Under the pieces are notes generated by a model. The model was not told where the DNA came from. It saw only the letters and a program-made list of their open reading frames with translations, and searched no databases. A stretch of 63,861 bases of DNA, taken from positions 1-63,861 of the forward strand of contig DATBFG010000110.1 in the NCBI GenBank assembly GCA_036558645.1, given 5' to 3'. Shown here piece after piece: positions 42,525 to 51,708 of this stretch (positions within the stretch are counted from its first letter, which is position 1; each line of letters starts with the position of its first letter). This DNA is from DATBFG01 sp036558645 (GTDB taxonomy: Bacteria; Acidobacteriota; Terriglobia; Terriglobales; Acidobacteriaceae). The position numbers and the translations under genes were made by a program.

Positions 42525-43523
42525 GTGAATATGAAAATGCCAGTTGGCATTCTGGCTGCGGCCCTGCGGCTGCCGTCGAATCATCGTTCGGCTGAAGAAC
42601 TCTTCCGCGAAGAAGGCGTTCCCTTTTCTTCGGAACTCGCGACACGTTTGGGTATTAAAAAGGTTCCCATTCGAAATGGAGAAAGTGGTTCCGATATGGC
42701 GGTGGAGGCGGCGCGGGAAGCATTGAAACTTGCCGGCGTAGAGCCCGCGCAAGTAGACGTTATCGTTGAGTATTCGATCCTGCCGCAAGAATATCTGGTC
42801 CCTGTGTGGAATATGAGCAACAAAGTGCAGGGAGATATTGGCGCAACCAAGTCATTTGTTGTGGGATTCAGCGGTGGGGGCGCTACGAACTTTCTGGTTG
42901 CTCTAAACTCCGCAGCAGCGCTCTTGCAAGAAAATGACGCCCTCAAAACAGCAGTGTTGGTTACGGCTGATATTACGATACCAGGTAACCGGATCTTGAA
43001 TCCCAGGCACCCGGTAACTGTGCTAGGAGACTCCGCAAGCGCAGTTGTTCTACAACGTGGCGCAACAAGCGGCACAATTCTCGGCACAGAACTCTGGTCC
43101 GATGGAACCAACCATGACATCTGCTATATACCTGGTGGTTCTCTGATTCATCCCGACAATGCCGATTTATACCGCCTGGAGCTGGATCAACAACGCTACG
43201 AGGCATTTCCCAAGAAGGATGTTCTACACAAACTAAGTCATTCGTTGTTGGGCCGCATGAATCTCAGTTTTAGCGATGTATCTACGGTCATCTACTCAAA
43301 TGTTTCTTCCGAAGATCAGAGTCTGTGCCAACAAGTGTTCGACGGAAAGATGTCACCTGTTTGCTCGTCGAATCTCACAACCCATGGACACCTGCAAGGC
43401 AGCGATTTCGTAGCAAATTATCTCTCCCTGATGGCAAACGGTGGAACCAAGAAGGGCGATTACGTCTTGATGGCCTCTCACGGTATGGGAGCTCTGGCAG
43501 GCACTTCGTTGCTCCAGTGCTAA
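42525..43523 (+). CDS. Ketosynthase-III-like protein lacking the active-site cysteine
   Basis: A 332-residue thiolase-fold protein of the 3-oxoacyl-ACP synthase III group (GVEPAQVDVIVEYS, GDSASAVVL). Where these enzymes have the nucleophilic cysteine, this protein has FSGGGATNFLVAL, which places Ala120 at that position. The histidine of the usual VHQAN block is also missing (IYSNVSSED), while a HGHLQGSD segment occupies the catalytic Asn region. It is likely a structural or substrate-binding partner of the second KAS-III-like protein, whose gene starts 28 nt later, comparable to the PqsB half of PqsBC. The first ATG is given; MKM two codons on is an alternative. Confidence 0.82.
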   Translation: MNMKMPVGILAAALRLPSNHRSAEELFREEGVPFSSELATRLGIKKVPIRNGESGSDMAVEAAREALKLAGVEPAQVDVIVEYSILPQEYLVPVWNMSNKVQGDIGATKSFVVGFSGGGATNFLVALNSAAALLQENDALKTAVLVTADITIPGNRILNPRHPVTVLGDSASAVVLQRGATSGTILGTELWSDGTNHDICYIPGGSLIHPDNADLYRLELDQQRYEAFPKKDVLHKLSHSLLGRMNLSFSDVSTVIYSNVSSEDQSLCQQVFDGKMSPVCSSNLTTHGHLQGSDFVANYLSLMANGGTKKGDYVLMASHGMGALAGTSLLQC

Positions 43524-43551
43524 ACAAAATCAGGAAGGCGAGCTTGATGCA

Positions 43552-44571
43552 ATGAATACGAATATCGGCATACATGCCGCGAACTACTACTTGCCCCCAC
43601 AAAAGAAGGCATTGGCGGATATCTTTAACGATGAAGAAATGCCCAGCGAGGCTCTGGCTGCAGCGGTCGACTTCAAGACGGATATTGGGATTGAAGCTGT
43701 CCACGTAGCCGGGCAGGAAACGGCTGCGAGCCTGGCAATTAACGCCGCCAAGAAAGTGATGCAGAGCTCAGGTGTTGATCCCCTGGAAATTGATTTGATT
43801 ATCGACTTCACCAGCATCCCGGAGGACTACGTCGCCCCGACATGGTCAGCCGCAGGACAGGTCCAGAAAGAAGTTGGTGCCAAGCGGGCTTTCGCAACAG
43901 CGATCAATACCGGCGGATGTGCCAGCTATCAAACTACCTTGAAGGTGGCGTGCTCATTGATGTCCGCTAACGACCACTACAAGACTGCACTGCTGATTGC
44001 CGGCGATAAGACTCCCGAGTTCAATCATAACTACTATCCGATCACGGTGGTCTCCGATGGCGGAAGCGCGGTCATCCTCAAGAAGGGTGTCGAGAAGCGG
44101 CGCATCCTAGGCGTGGAGGTAGCGACCCTGGGGAAGCTGCACGACATCTGGGTGATTCCCGGTATCCACAATCGCAAGGCGGAAGACATTGGCGGAAAGT
44201 ATCCGCGGTGGCTCCACGTTTGCGGCGACATTGCCAGGTTCAACAAGGAATTGATTCCCATGAACCTGTTCATGTTCCGGAAAGTCATGCAGGGTGTTCT
44301 CAAGCAGGTCGGCAAGAAAATGGCTGACGTCTCCTACTTTATTTACCCGACGTTCTCTGCCTGGGATCTCAAAGCATTTCAAGAAGCGTTTAACGTACCA
44401 AAAGAAAAAATCTTCTTGGACGGCTTGCACCATGGCCACCTGCAAGAGACAGATATGGTGCTGGATTACGTTGATGCCATTGATGCCGGGCGCATTAAGG
44501 ATGGTGACCTGGTGATGTTGACCACGAACGGCGCTGGATTTTCCTGGGGCGCAACCCTAGTTCAGCATTAA
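43552..44571 (+). CDS. Ketosynthase-III-like protein with active-site cysteine
   Basis: A 339-residue thiolase-fold protein with the nucleophilic Cys123 in INTGGCASYQTTLKVA, the position of the KAS-III cysteine, and the DGGSAVILKK nucleotide/substrate block. The classical VHQAN histidine is not evident (FIYPTFSAW), but HHGHLQETD replaces the Asn loop, so a Cys-His pair is possible. Such enzymes elongate or condense an acyl group or form ester/amide links. It follows the cysteine-less paralogue by 28 nt and precedes the flavoenzyme by 13 nt, so the three are probably one operon and the two ketosynthases a heterodimer. Confidence 0.85.
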   Translation: MNTNIGIHAANYYLPPQKKALADIFNDEEMPSEALAAAVDFKTDIGIEAVHVAGQETAASLAINAAKKVMQSSGVDPLEIDLIIDFTSIPEDYVAPTWSAAGQVQKEVGAKRAFATAINTGGCASYQTTLKVACSLMSANDHYKTALLIAGDKTPEFNHNYYPITVVSDGGSAVILKKGVEKRRILGVEVATLGKLHDIWVIPGIHNRKAEDIGGKYPRWLHVCGDIARFNKELIPMNLFMFRKVMQGVLKQVGKKMADVSYFIYPTFSAWDLKAFQEAFNVPKEKIFLDGLHHGHLQETDMVLDYVDAIDAGRIKDGDLVMLTTNGAGFSWGATLVQH

Positions 44572-44584
44572 GGCGGGAGGCTGT

Positions 44585-46246
44585 ATGTTCCTTCAAGAGT
44601 CTGTGCATACCTTCGATGTGGCTGTTTTAGGTACCGGCTTCTCCGGATCAATGTTAGCTGCCGTGCTCGCGAAGCAGGGCGCCAGCGTAGTGCTCATTGA
44701 TGCTGAGGTTCATCCGCGCTTTGCCGTGGGAGAATCGACGATCCCGCATACCTCGCTTCTAATTTCGCTAATTGCTGATAAGTACGGTGTGCCGGAACTC
44801 GATAATCTTGTGTACTCCGACAAGCTGGCCGATCACGTGTGCACGACTTGTGGAATCAAGCGCTCTTTCGGATTCGTCTATCACCGGGAAGGACAAGTTT
44901 ACGATCCTCGCGAAGGCCTGCAATTCGGCACGAGCGCCAAGGACGAAAACCACTGGTTCCGACAGGATATCGACGCCTACTTGTTCAATCTCGCGGTTCA
45001 CTATGGTGCGGTGCCTCGGCAAAAAACGAAAGTGACAGCGATCGAGATCAGTGAAAGCGGTGTTCGAATTCAAACCGCAGCCGGGGAAGAGATCAAGGCG
45101 CGTTATGTAGTGGACGGAACGGGCTATAAGAGCATCGTGGCTGATCGCTTCGGACTTCGCGAGAATCCAACTCGACTGAAGCATCATTCGCGCACGCTGT
45201 TTACGCACATGGTCGATGTCCCTGGGTTTGACGATTCCCACAACCCACTGCTGCTTTCTTACCACAAGGGAACCTTGCATCATTGTTTTGAGCGGGGCTG
45301 GTTCTGGGTCATCCCATTCAACAATCACGAGCGCTCCACGAATCCTCTTATTAGCATTGGATTGACCATTGATCCTCGGCGCTATCCGAAGCCGGAAATG
45401 TCTGGGGAAGAAGAATTCCAGAAGTTTCTGGAGCTTTACCCCAGCGTCGCCGCACAATTCGTGGACGCAAAATCTGTTAGACCCTGGGTGAGTACGGGGC
45501 GGCTGCAGTATTCGTCGAAGAAGACCAGCGGTTACCGGTACTGCCTGATGTCGCATGCGGCGGGGTTTGTCGATCCTCTGTTTTCGCGGGGCATGGTGAA
45601 TACGGTTGAAGTCACATACTCCTTGTTGGACCCGCTCCTGAATGCGTTGGCTACCGACAATTTCGATGAAACGGCCTTCGCCGGCATTAACGAACTACAA
45701 CAACGAGTTCTTGACTACAACGACCGGCTGGTGAATTGCGCCTTCATTTCCTGGGAAAACTTTGACTTGTGGAATGCGTGGCTGCGGGTCTTCGGTATTG
45801 GTACATTCCTGGCGGAGTTCCGATTGATGAACGGCCTGCACGATTACAGTGCAAGCCGGGATGTGCAATGCCTGGCAGGCGATACGCGCAACCCTATATT
45901 CACGGAATTCGAAGATCCCGACTATCGGGCATTCTTCGACTATTCCGTCGAACAGGTGGAGGCGGTCGAAGCGCGCACGCTTTCCGCACCCGATGCGGCA
46001 AAGCGAATCTTTGACGCAACTGCGAAATACGAGTTCCCGGTTATGATTCGCCGAGATTCTTTGGTTCGCGCGGGGTGGATCCGCGGGCAGGATACTCTCA
46101 CAGAGCGGGATTTGAAGTATGTTCGCAGTGGATTCCGATGGGCGCTCACTTCACCAGATACTCGTGACGTGGTTTCGAGTTCGGATACGTTCTTCCGATG
46201 GTGCGCGCGGAGACCAGATCCACACCTAGTTTCTGCGGCGAAGTAG
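44585..46246 (+). CDS. Flavin-dependent halogenase/monooxygenase-like enzyme
   Basis: A 553-residue FAD enzyme. The N-terminal Rossmann motif is AVLGTGFSGSMLAAVLA, followed by PRFAVGESTIPHTS. The halogenase-type motif WxWxIP is present in RGWFWVIPFNNH (about residue 245), and AGFVDPLFSRG matches the FAD-binding block of the phenolic/carrier-bound halogenase branch. A candidate catalytic lysine lies in CGIKRSFGF. The extra C-terminal 150 residues are longer than simple oxidoreductases. It could halogenate or oxidise a carrier-bound acyl group. Halogenase versus related FAD-dependent oxidase (for example geranylgeranyl-reductase-type) cannot be settled from the sequence alone. Confidence 0.8.
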   Translation: MFLQESVHTFDVAVLGTGFSGSMLAAVLAKQGASVVLIDAEVHPRFAVGESTIPHTSLLISLIADKYGVPELDNLVYSDKLADHVCTTCGIKRSFGFVYHREGQVYDPREGLQFGTSAKDENHWFRQDIDAYLFNLAVHYGAVPRQKTKVTAIEISESGVRIQTAAGEEIKARYVVDGTGYKSIVADRFGLRENPTRLKHHSRTLFTHMVDVPGFDDSHNPLLLSYHKGTLHHCFERGWFWVIPFNNHERSTNPLISIGLTIDPRRYPKPEMSGEEEFQKFLELYPSVAAQFVDAKSVRPWVSTGRLQYSSKKTSGYRYCLMSHAAGFVDPLFSRGMVNTVEVTYSLLDPLLNALATDNFDETAFAGINELQQRVLDYNDRLVNCAFISWENFDLWNAWLRVFGIGTFLAEFRLMNGLHDYSASRDVQCLAGDTRNPIFTEFEDPDYRAFFDYSVEQVEAVEARTLSAPDAAKRIFDATAKYEFPVMIRRDSLVRAGWIRGQDTLTERDLKYVRSGFRWALTSPDTRDVVSSSDTFFRWCARRPDPHLVSAAK

Positions 46247-46254
46247 TTGTACCG

Positions 46255-46920
46255 CTACTTAGTGATCTTGATTTTGTTTTTGGCGCGTTGAATCAGTTCT
46301 GTCTCAATGGTTGGCCAACGATCGTGCGCTCGGCCGCCTTCTTTGAGATCATCTGCGCTAAATCCACTGGGACGAATGTCCTCTCCATAGATGATCATCA
46401 GCTCCTTTCGTTTTTGTTCATCCAGCAAGTGCACCATCCGAACGTACATCATCCCGTCCGGCATGTGGTAGCCCTTGCTTCGAATCAGCGCCTCAATGTG
46501 TTCGCGGTCGGAACCTGGTTTCGTCTCCTCACCTTGCTTTCGTACCCAGGTGTCGACATAGAAATCCATGCCACCAAGTTCGGTGTGGCGCGGCGAATCG
46601 TAGGTGTGGTGAAGATCGGGTTTCGTGGGCAAGTAGCCTTCGAACTGTATCCAGTAAAGGCGCTGAACCTGCTTCTTTTCATTTGCTTCGACGAAGGCGT
46701 GCAACTCGGCGTCGGCGATGTCGTATAGAATCCAGCGATCGGCGCCCAGATAATGCACTCCCCTGGGCAATTCGATACTTACCTTCGGATCATGGTCTGA
46801 GATTAGACGGTGGCCCTCCACCTTCCGTTCGGGAGCCATGGCCTGCGCAATCAGGCAGGTGCAAAGAAGTGCGATTGTACAAATTTGTGTTGCGAAATCA
46901 CGGAGAATGTCCACCATCAA
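46255..46920 (-). CDS. Secreted protein of unknown function
   Basis: A 221-residue exported protein with a signal segment (TIALLCTCLIAQAMA). No family recognised. The mature part has alternating strands with Trp/Tyr (GVHYLGADRWILYDIADAEL, VQRLYWIQFEGYLP, GMDFYVDTWVRKQG) and a basic C-terminus (NKIKITK). It lies convergent to the flavoenzyme, whose stop is 8 nt away, and has no obvious link to the biosynthetic genes. ATG at 46920 or 46917 gives the start. Confidence 0.6.
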   Translation of the reverse strand: MMVDILRDFATQICTIALLCTCLIAQAMAPERKVEGHRLISDHDPKVSIELPRGVHYLGADRWILYDIADAELHAFVEANEKKQVQRLYWIQFEGYLPTKPDLHHTYDSPRHTELGGMDFYVDTWVRKQGEETKPGSDREHIEALIRSKGYHMPDGMMYVRMVHLLDEQKRKELMIIYGEDIRPSGFSADDLKEGGRAHDRWPTIETELIQRAKNKIKITK

Positions 46921-47381
46921 TCTGACCTCGTTGTCGTCTAACGGTTACATGATCATCTGACCGGTTCAGCGTCGGTCTGGGGAAGCAGAAATCTCAGAAC
47001 CCAACTCTGCGTTAAAATATAGAGTAGGTTTCTGAAATTAGAGCGGTTGAAGCCCCGTCCTGTCCATTCCTCATGAGATCTCGCACCGGTGAACAAGAAC
47101 ATTCTCGGTGTCGATTCTGCTACGGTCCGTTCGACTAATTGTCAGGCGGGTGAAGGCGAGTGCCAAGTCCCGAGGTTCGGTGGATGTTTTGTTGAGCTTT
47201 TGGGGGACTTAGGACCCTAGCTGCTAACTTTCGAGCGCATCTAAAGGTCTGAATCTTTTTGAGGAATGATGAAATCAGATAACGAAAACCAGTGTTGTGC
47301 TGGTCTAGGGGCGGTCTCACTCGTAAGTCATTGTCAACAAAAGACAGCGCGGCGTTGTGATCCGAGGAACGAAGGGTAACT
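46921..47381. other. Intergenic region before the RND operon, no gene seen
   Basis: About 460 nt between divergent genes. I see only short, unconvincing frames. A TAAAAT element lies near 47012 without a clear -35 partner, and the segment just before the adaptor gene holds GAGGAACGAAGGG, a plausible ribosome site. No hairpin with a T-run or long repeat is apparent. Confidence 0.4.
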
Positions 47382-48509
47382 ATGGCAAAACGGATGTTGC
47401 TGATGCTGGCCGTCGTCATCGTAGTCGTGGCCGGCCTGGGATTCGTGAAGTATCGACAGATTGAAACGGCAGTCGCGCAAGGAGCAAGCTTCCAGCCGCC
47501 GCCGACGGCTGTTACCACTGTTGTCGCCCACAAGGAGACATGGCCTTCGAATTTGGCGGTGATTGGGACGGCCATGGCGATCCAGGGAGTGACGGTGAGC
47601 GCGGACCTTCCTGGTACGGTGGACAAGATTTATTTCGACTCGGGCAAGTGGGTTAAGGAAGGTGATGTCTTGGTCGAACTAGATACGCGCCAGGAACGCG
47701 CCCAGTTGGCCGCCATGGAAGCGAATCGCGACTTGGCGAAGATTAATTACGATCGCATGCGCCAACTGGTGGAACAGGGCGTTCTTGCGCGATCTGAATA
47801 TGACAACGCTACTGCTCAACAAAAGGCGACCGAGGCACAAGTCGGGGAGATTCGAGCGACGATAGCCCGTAAGACCATCCGAGCGCCCTTTTCAGGATTG
47901 CTTGGTATCCGACAAATCAGCCTCGGGCAATACCTCGCCGCCGGACAGGCAATCGTGCCATTGCAGTCCTTGAGTCCGATCTATGTCAATTTCGGAATCC
48001 CTCAACAGCAAACCGCGCAGGTGAAAGTGGGAAGAAAGCTACGGGTCACGAGCGATGACCTCCCCGGAGTTGCGTTCAGCGGACCGGTTACGGCGATTGA
48101 CTCTGTTGTCGATGAGTCGACTCGTAACGTTCAGGTTCAGGCGACGCTAAACAATCCAGGGGGCAAGTTGCGCCCGGGGATGTTTGTACAAGTGCAGGTC
48201 GGCCTGGGAGAGAACCGCGAGATAGTGCCACTGCCAGCGTCAGCAATTAACTACGCGCCCTACGGAGATTCGGTCTACATAGTGGCCGACCTCAAAGATC
48301 CGAGAGGAAACTCCTATCGCGGTGTGCGTCAGCAGTTCGTCAAGGTTGAAGGATCGCAAGGTGATCAGGTGGCGGTCGTTTCTGGTTTGCAACCCGGAGA
48401 TGAAGTCGTGACTTCTGGAGTGTTTAAGCTGCGAAATGGAGCTGCCGTACAGGTGAACAACAAAGTGCAACCTGAAAATAGCAAGAGCCCCAAGCCCGAG
48501 GATAGTTAA
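47382..48509 (+). CDS. RND efflux periplasmic adaptor (membrane-fusion protein)
   Basis: A 375-residue HlyD/AcrA-type adaptor with an N-terminal hydrophobic anchor (LLMLAVVIVVVAGLGFV). It has the two half-lipoyl segments (VSADLPGTVDKIYFDSGKWVKEGDVLVELDTR and IRAPFSGLLGIRQISLGQYLAAGQAI), a helical hairpin between them, and the beta-barrel and membrane-proximal domains (GPVTAIDSVVDESTRNVQVQATL, VSGLQPGDEVVTSG). It bridges the inner-membrane pump to an outer-membrane channel. The stop overlaps the pump start (TAATG). No TolC-type channel gene lies nearby. Confidence 0.95.
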   Translation: MAKRMLLMLAVVIVVVAGLGFVKYRQIETAVAQGASFQPPPTAVTTVVAHKETWPSNLAVIGTAMAIQGVTVSADLPGTVDKIYFDSGKWVKEGDVLVELDTRQERAQLAAMEANRDLAKINYDRMRQLVEQGVLARSEYDNATAQQKATEAQVGEIRATIARKTIRAPFSGLLGIRQISLGQYLAAGQAIVPLQSLSPIYVNFGIPQQQTAQVKVGRKLRVTSDDLPGVAFSGPVTAIDSVVDESTRNVQVQATLNNPGGKLRPGMFVQVQVGLGENREIVPLPASAINYAPYGDSVYIVADLKDPRGNSYRGVRQQFVKVEGSQGDQVAVVSGLQPGDEVVTSGVFKLRNGAAVQVNNKVQPENSKSPKPEDS

Positions 48510-51500
48510 TGAAGTTCACGGACCTATTTGTAAAGCGCCCAGTTCTGGCGATCGTGGTCAATCTGGTGATCCTGATCGCCGGCCTGCAGGCCATACGTTC
48601 GCTCAGCGTTCGGCAATATCCGCGCAGTGATATCGCGGTGGTCTCGGTGACGACGATCTACGTCGGCGCGAATGCAGACCTGGTGCGTGGATTCATCACG
48701 ACGCCATTAGAAAGGGTCATCGCCAGCGCAGACGGAATCGACTATATGGAGTCGACGAGCGCGCAAGGACTCAGCACCATTCAGGTCCACCTGAAGCTCA
48801 ACTACGACACCAATGCTGCATTAACGCAGATTCAAGCCAAGGTTGCACAAGTACGTAACGATCTGCCTCCCGAAGCCGAAGCCCCGGTGATCGAACTGCA
48901 AACGGCGGATACGCAGTTTGCGGCGATGTACCTGGGATTCTCTTCTGCTGACCTGGATCAGAACCAAATTACTGACTACCTGACGCGTGTCGTTCAACCA
49001 AAACTGAGTGCAGTGAGTGGCGTGCAGCGGGCAGACATTCTCGGAAACCGCACCTTCGCGATGCGTGTTTGGCTCAAGCCAGAGCAGATGGCCGCTCGCG
49101 GCGTCTCACCTTCGGATGTGCGGGACGCACTCGCAAAGAACAACTACCTTTCCGCTGTCGGGAGCACCAAGGGCTCTATGGTGTCCGTGAACCTGGTGGC
49201 GAATACCGACCTACGGACTGCTGATGAATTCCGTCAGTTGGTGGTGAAGCAGCAGAATGGCGTCGTCGTACGGCTCGGGGAAATTGCAGACGTTGTTTTA
49301 GGCGCCGAAAACTATGACCAGGATGTGCGTTTCAATGGTGAAACGGCCACCTTCATGGGTGTTTGGGTTCTACCCACGGCAAACTCGCTTGAAGTGATCA
49401 AGCAGGTTCGGGCGACCTTGCCGCAAATCAGAGAGCAGTTGCCAACCGGCATGAAGCTCGGCGTGCCCTATGACTCGACCGAATACATTCAAGATGCAAT
49501 CAATGAAGTCCTTCACACCTTGGTCGAGACACTGCTGATTGTCGTGGTAGTGATCTTCTTATTCCTGGGGTCGTTCCGTTCGGTGCTTATACCGGTCGTC
49601 GCAATTCCGATCTCGCTGATTGGCGCGGTTTTCCTGATGTTGCTGGCAGGTTTCACAATCAACCTGCTGACATTGCTTGCAATTGTACTTTCGGTCGGAC
49701 TGGTCGTCGATGATGCCATCGTAATGGTGGAAAACGTGGAACGGCACTTGCACCTGGGCAAGTCTCCATTGCGAGCGGCCAAAGATGCTGCTCGTGAACT
49801 CGTTGGCCCAATCATCGCGATGACGATCACTCTGGCAGCTGTCTATGCCCCTATCGGCATCCAGGGAGGTCTGACTGGCGCACTGTTCCGGGAATTTGCT
49901 TTTACGCTAGCTGGAGCCGTGATCGTATCCGGCATTGTGGCGCTGACGTTATCTCCCATGATGGGGTCGCAGTTGCTGCGTGAAGGCGCGTCCGAGCGCG
50001 GGCTGGCGGGTTTCATCAACCGGCGCTTTGAGACTGTGCGGAATCTTTACATCCGCATGTTATCTGGAACCTTGCGTTATCGGCCGGTCGTCCTAACGCT
50101 GTGGTTGATCGTCGCTGTTTTGATGGTGCCTTTTTACATGTTTTCCCAACATGAACTGGCACCTGCGGAAGATCAAGGTGTCGTCTTTGGCGTTATCCAG
50201 TCGTCCGCGAACTCTACGATCGACCAGACCAACCTTTTTACAACTCAGGTGTACGACGTTTACAAGTCGTTTCCCGAAAGTGGCAGCGTTTTCCAGATCA
50301 CAAACCCGAGTGGCGGCTTTGGTGGAATGGTTACCAAGCCATGGAGCCAAAGGAAGAAGACTGCGCAACAGTTGTTGCTGGAGTCTACCGGTCCGCTCTC
50401 GAAAATTCCGGGCATACGCGTAATTCCGCTAACACCTCCACCATTACCTGGCGGTGGAAATTTTCCGGTCGATTTCGTGATTGCGTCAGCGGCCGAACCG
50501 CGGCAATTGACTGACTTCGCCAATCAACTTGTTCAAAAGGCGATGGCCAGCGGCATATTTATCTATGCCGATACGGATGTGAAGTTTGACCAACCGCAGG
50601 CAGAGGTTGTGTTCGACCGCGATAAGTTGCGCTCGCAGGGAGTCGATCTCAGTCAGGCCGGGCAGGATCTCTCTACTATGCTCGGCGGAAACTATATCAA
50701 TCGCTTCAGTATTCAGGGAAGAAGCTACAAGGTCATCCCGCAAGTGAAGCGTGCCGAGCGTCTGACACCCGACCAACTTTCCCAGATTTACGTGAAGGGA
50801 TCGAGCGACAAACTGGTACCGCTCTCTACATTCGCTACCCTGCGTACGACGACGGAACCACGTTCGCTGAACAAATTTCAGCAATTAAATGCGGTCCGCA
50901 TCCAGGGGGTTGTTCCTCCATCAGTTCCGCTGGACCAGGCTCTGACTCTGCTTGAGACAGAAGCCAAGAAGATTCTTCCGCAAGGTTTCACCGTTGACTA
51001 CGCCGGGGAATCGCGGCAGCTCCGTGTAGAAGGAAGCAAGTTCCTTGGCACTTTCTTCCTGTCCGCCATTCTTATTTACCTGGTACTCGCTGCACAGTTC
51101 GAGAGCTTCCGAGATCCGTTCATCGTATTGGCCGGATCTGTCCCACTTGCTCTCTCCGGTGCGCTGATGTTCTCGTTCTTGGGCCTGACGACGCTTAACA
51201 TCTACAGTCAGGTGGGTTTGATTACGCTTGTGGGACTTATTGCGAAGAACGGAATTCTGATCGTAGAATTCGCGAACCACTTGCAGGAAACAGGTCGAAC
51301 GAAGCTTGAGGCCATCATCGAAGCTGCCGGTACTCGCTTGCGCCCAATTCTGATGACGACTGCGGCCACAGTTTTCGGACACTTCCCTCTCGTGCTCGCC
51401 ACGGGACCTGGTGCCGGAGCGCGAAATAGCATTGGTATTATGCTCGTCAGCGGGATGATCATTGGCACCGCATTCACGTTATTTGTAGTGCCCTCCATCT

Positions 51501-51592
51501 ACATGCTGGTGGCACGTAGACACGTCGGCGAAGCTCAAGAACCAGAAGTGGATGCGGACGAATTCGCCGAACCAGTCGAGGCGGCCTCTTAA
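48509..51592 (+). CDS. RND efflux pump, HAE1 (AcrB/MexB-like) family
   Basis: A 1027-residue inner-membrane transporter of standard length. It opens with FTDLFVKRPVLAIVVNLVI and has the paired six-helix halves with two large periplasmic loops. The proton-relay motif VLSVGLVVDDAIVMVENVERHL is seen in TM4, and a GLIAKNGILIVEFANHL block in TM10. Such pumps export drugs and other amphipathic compounds. It is directly coupled to the adaptor gene. Export of the product of the neighbouring biosynthetic cluster is possible but unproven, since pumps of this type are also common housekeeping genes. Confidence 0.97.
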   Translation: MKFTDLFVKRPVLAIVVNLVILIAGLQAIRSLSVRQYPRSDIAVVSVTTIYVGANADLVRGFITTPLERVIASADGIDYMESTSAQGLSTIQVHLKLNYDTNAALTQIQAKVAQVRNDLPPEAEAPVIELQTADTQFAAMYLGFSSADLDQNQITDYLTRVVQPKLSAVSGVQRADILGNRTFAMRVWLKPEQMAARGVSPSDVRDALAKNNYLSAVGSTKGSMVSVNLVANTDLRTADEFRQLVVKQQNGVVVRLGEIADVVLGAENYDQDVRFNGETATFMGVWVLPTANSLEVIKQVRATLPQIREQLPTGMKLGVPYDSTEYIQDAINEVLHTLVETLLIVVVVIFLFLGSFRSVLIPVVAIPISLIGAVFLMLLAGFTINLLTLLAIVLSVGLVVDDAIVMVENVERHLHLGKSPLRAAKDAARELVGPIIAMTITLAAVYAPIGIQGGLTGALFREFAFTLAGAVIVSGIVALTLSPMMGSQLLREGASERGLAGFINRRFETVRNLYIRMLSGTLRYRPVVLTLWLIVAVLMVPFYMFSQHELAPAEDQGVVFGVIQSSANSTIDQTNLFTTQVYDVYKSFPESGSVFQITNPSGGFGGMVTKPWSQRKKTAQQLLLESTGPLSKIPGIRVIPLTPPPLPGGGNFPVDFVIASAAEPRQLTDFANQLVQKAMASGIFIYADTDVKFDQPQAEVVFDRDKLRSQGVDLSQAGQDLSTMLGGNYINRFSIQGRSYKVIPQVKRAERLTPDQLSQIYVKGSSDKLVPLSTFATLRTTTEPRSLNKFQQLNAVRIQGVVPPSVPLDQALTLLETEAKKILPQGFTVDYAGESRQLRVEGSKFLGTFFLSAILIYLVLAAQFESFRDPFIVLAGSVPLALSGALMFSFLGLTTLNIYSQVGLITLVGLIAKNGILIVEFANHLQETGRTKLEAIIEAAGTRLRPILMTTAATVFGHFPLVLATGPGAGARNSIGIMLVSGMIIGTAFTLFVVPSIYMLVARRHVGEAQEPEVDADEFAEPVEAAS

Positions 51593-51611
51593 CAATCTCG
51601 CCATTCAGGGT

Positions 51612-51638
51612 GGGATGTGCGGATTCGACGCGCATCCC
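51612..51638 (+). terminator. Weak hairpin after the RND operon
   Basis: An 8-bp stem GGGATGTG/CGCATCCC (51612-51619 with 51631-51638, one T-G pair) has a loop of 11 nt, followed by TCCTTCC. The T-run is poor. Confidence 0.35.
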
Positions 51639-51708
51639 TCCTTCCTCGAAATCACCGCCCCCGCTTCCTCTGACGATTGCAACCACTAGCCGCGACTGAT
51701 CATCCGAA

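Noticed and set aside
42525..44571. Thiolase or chalcone-synthase (type III PKS) identity of the ketosynthase pair
   Set aside because: The length, the cysteine position and the GDSAS/DGGSA blocks fit the KAS-III group better than chalcone synthases, which have a different Cys-His-Asn arrangement.
46921..47381. Degenerate gene or insertion remnant between the hypothetical gene and the RND operon
   Set aside because: No frame with a start, ribosome site and family pattern; no inverted repeats or transposase-like segments.
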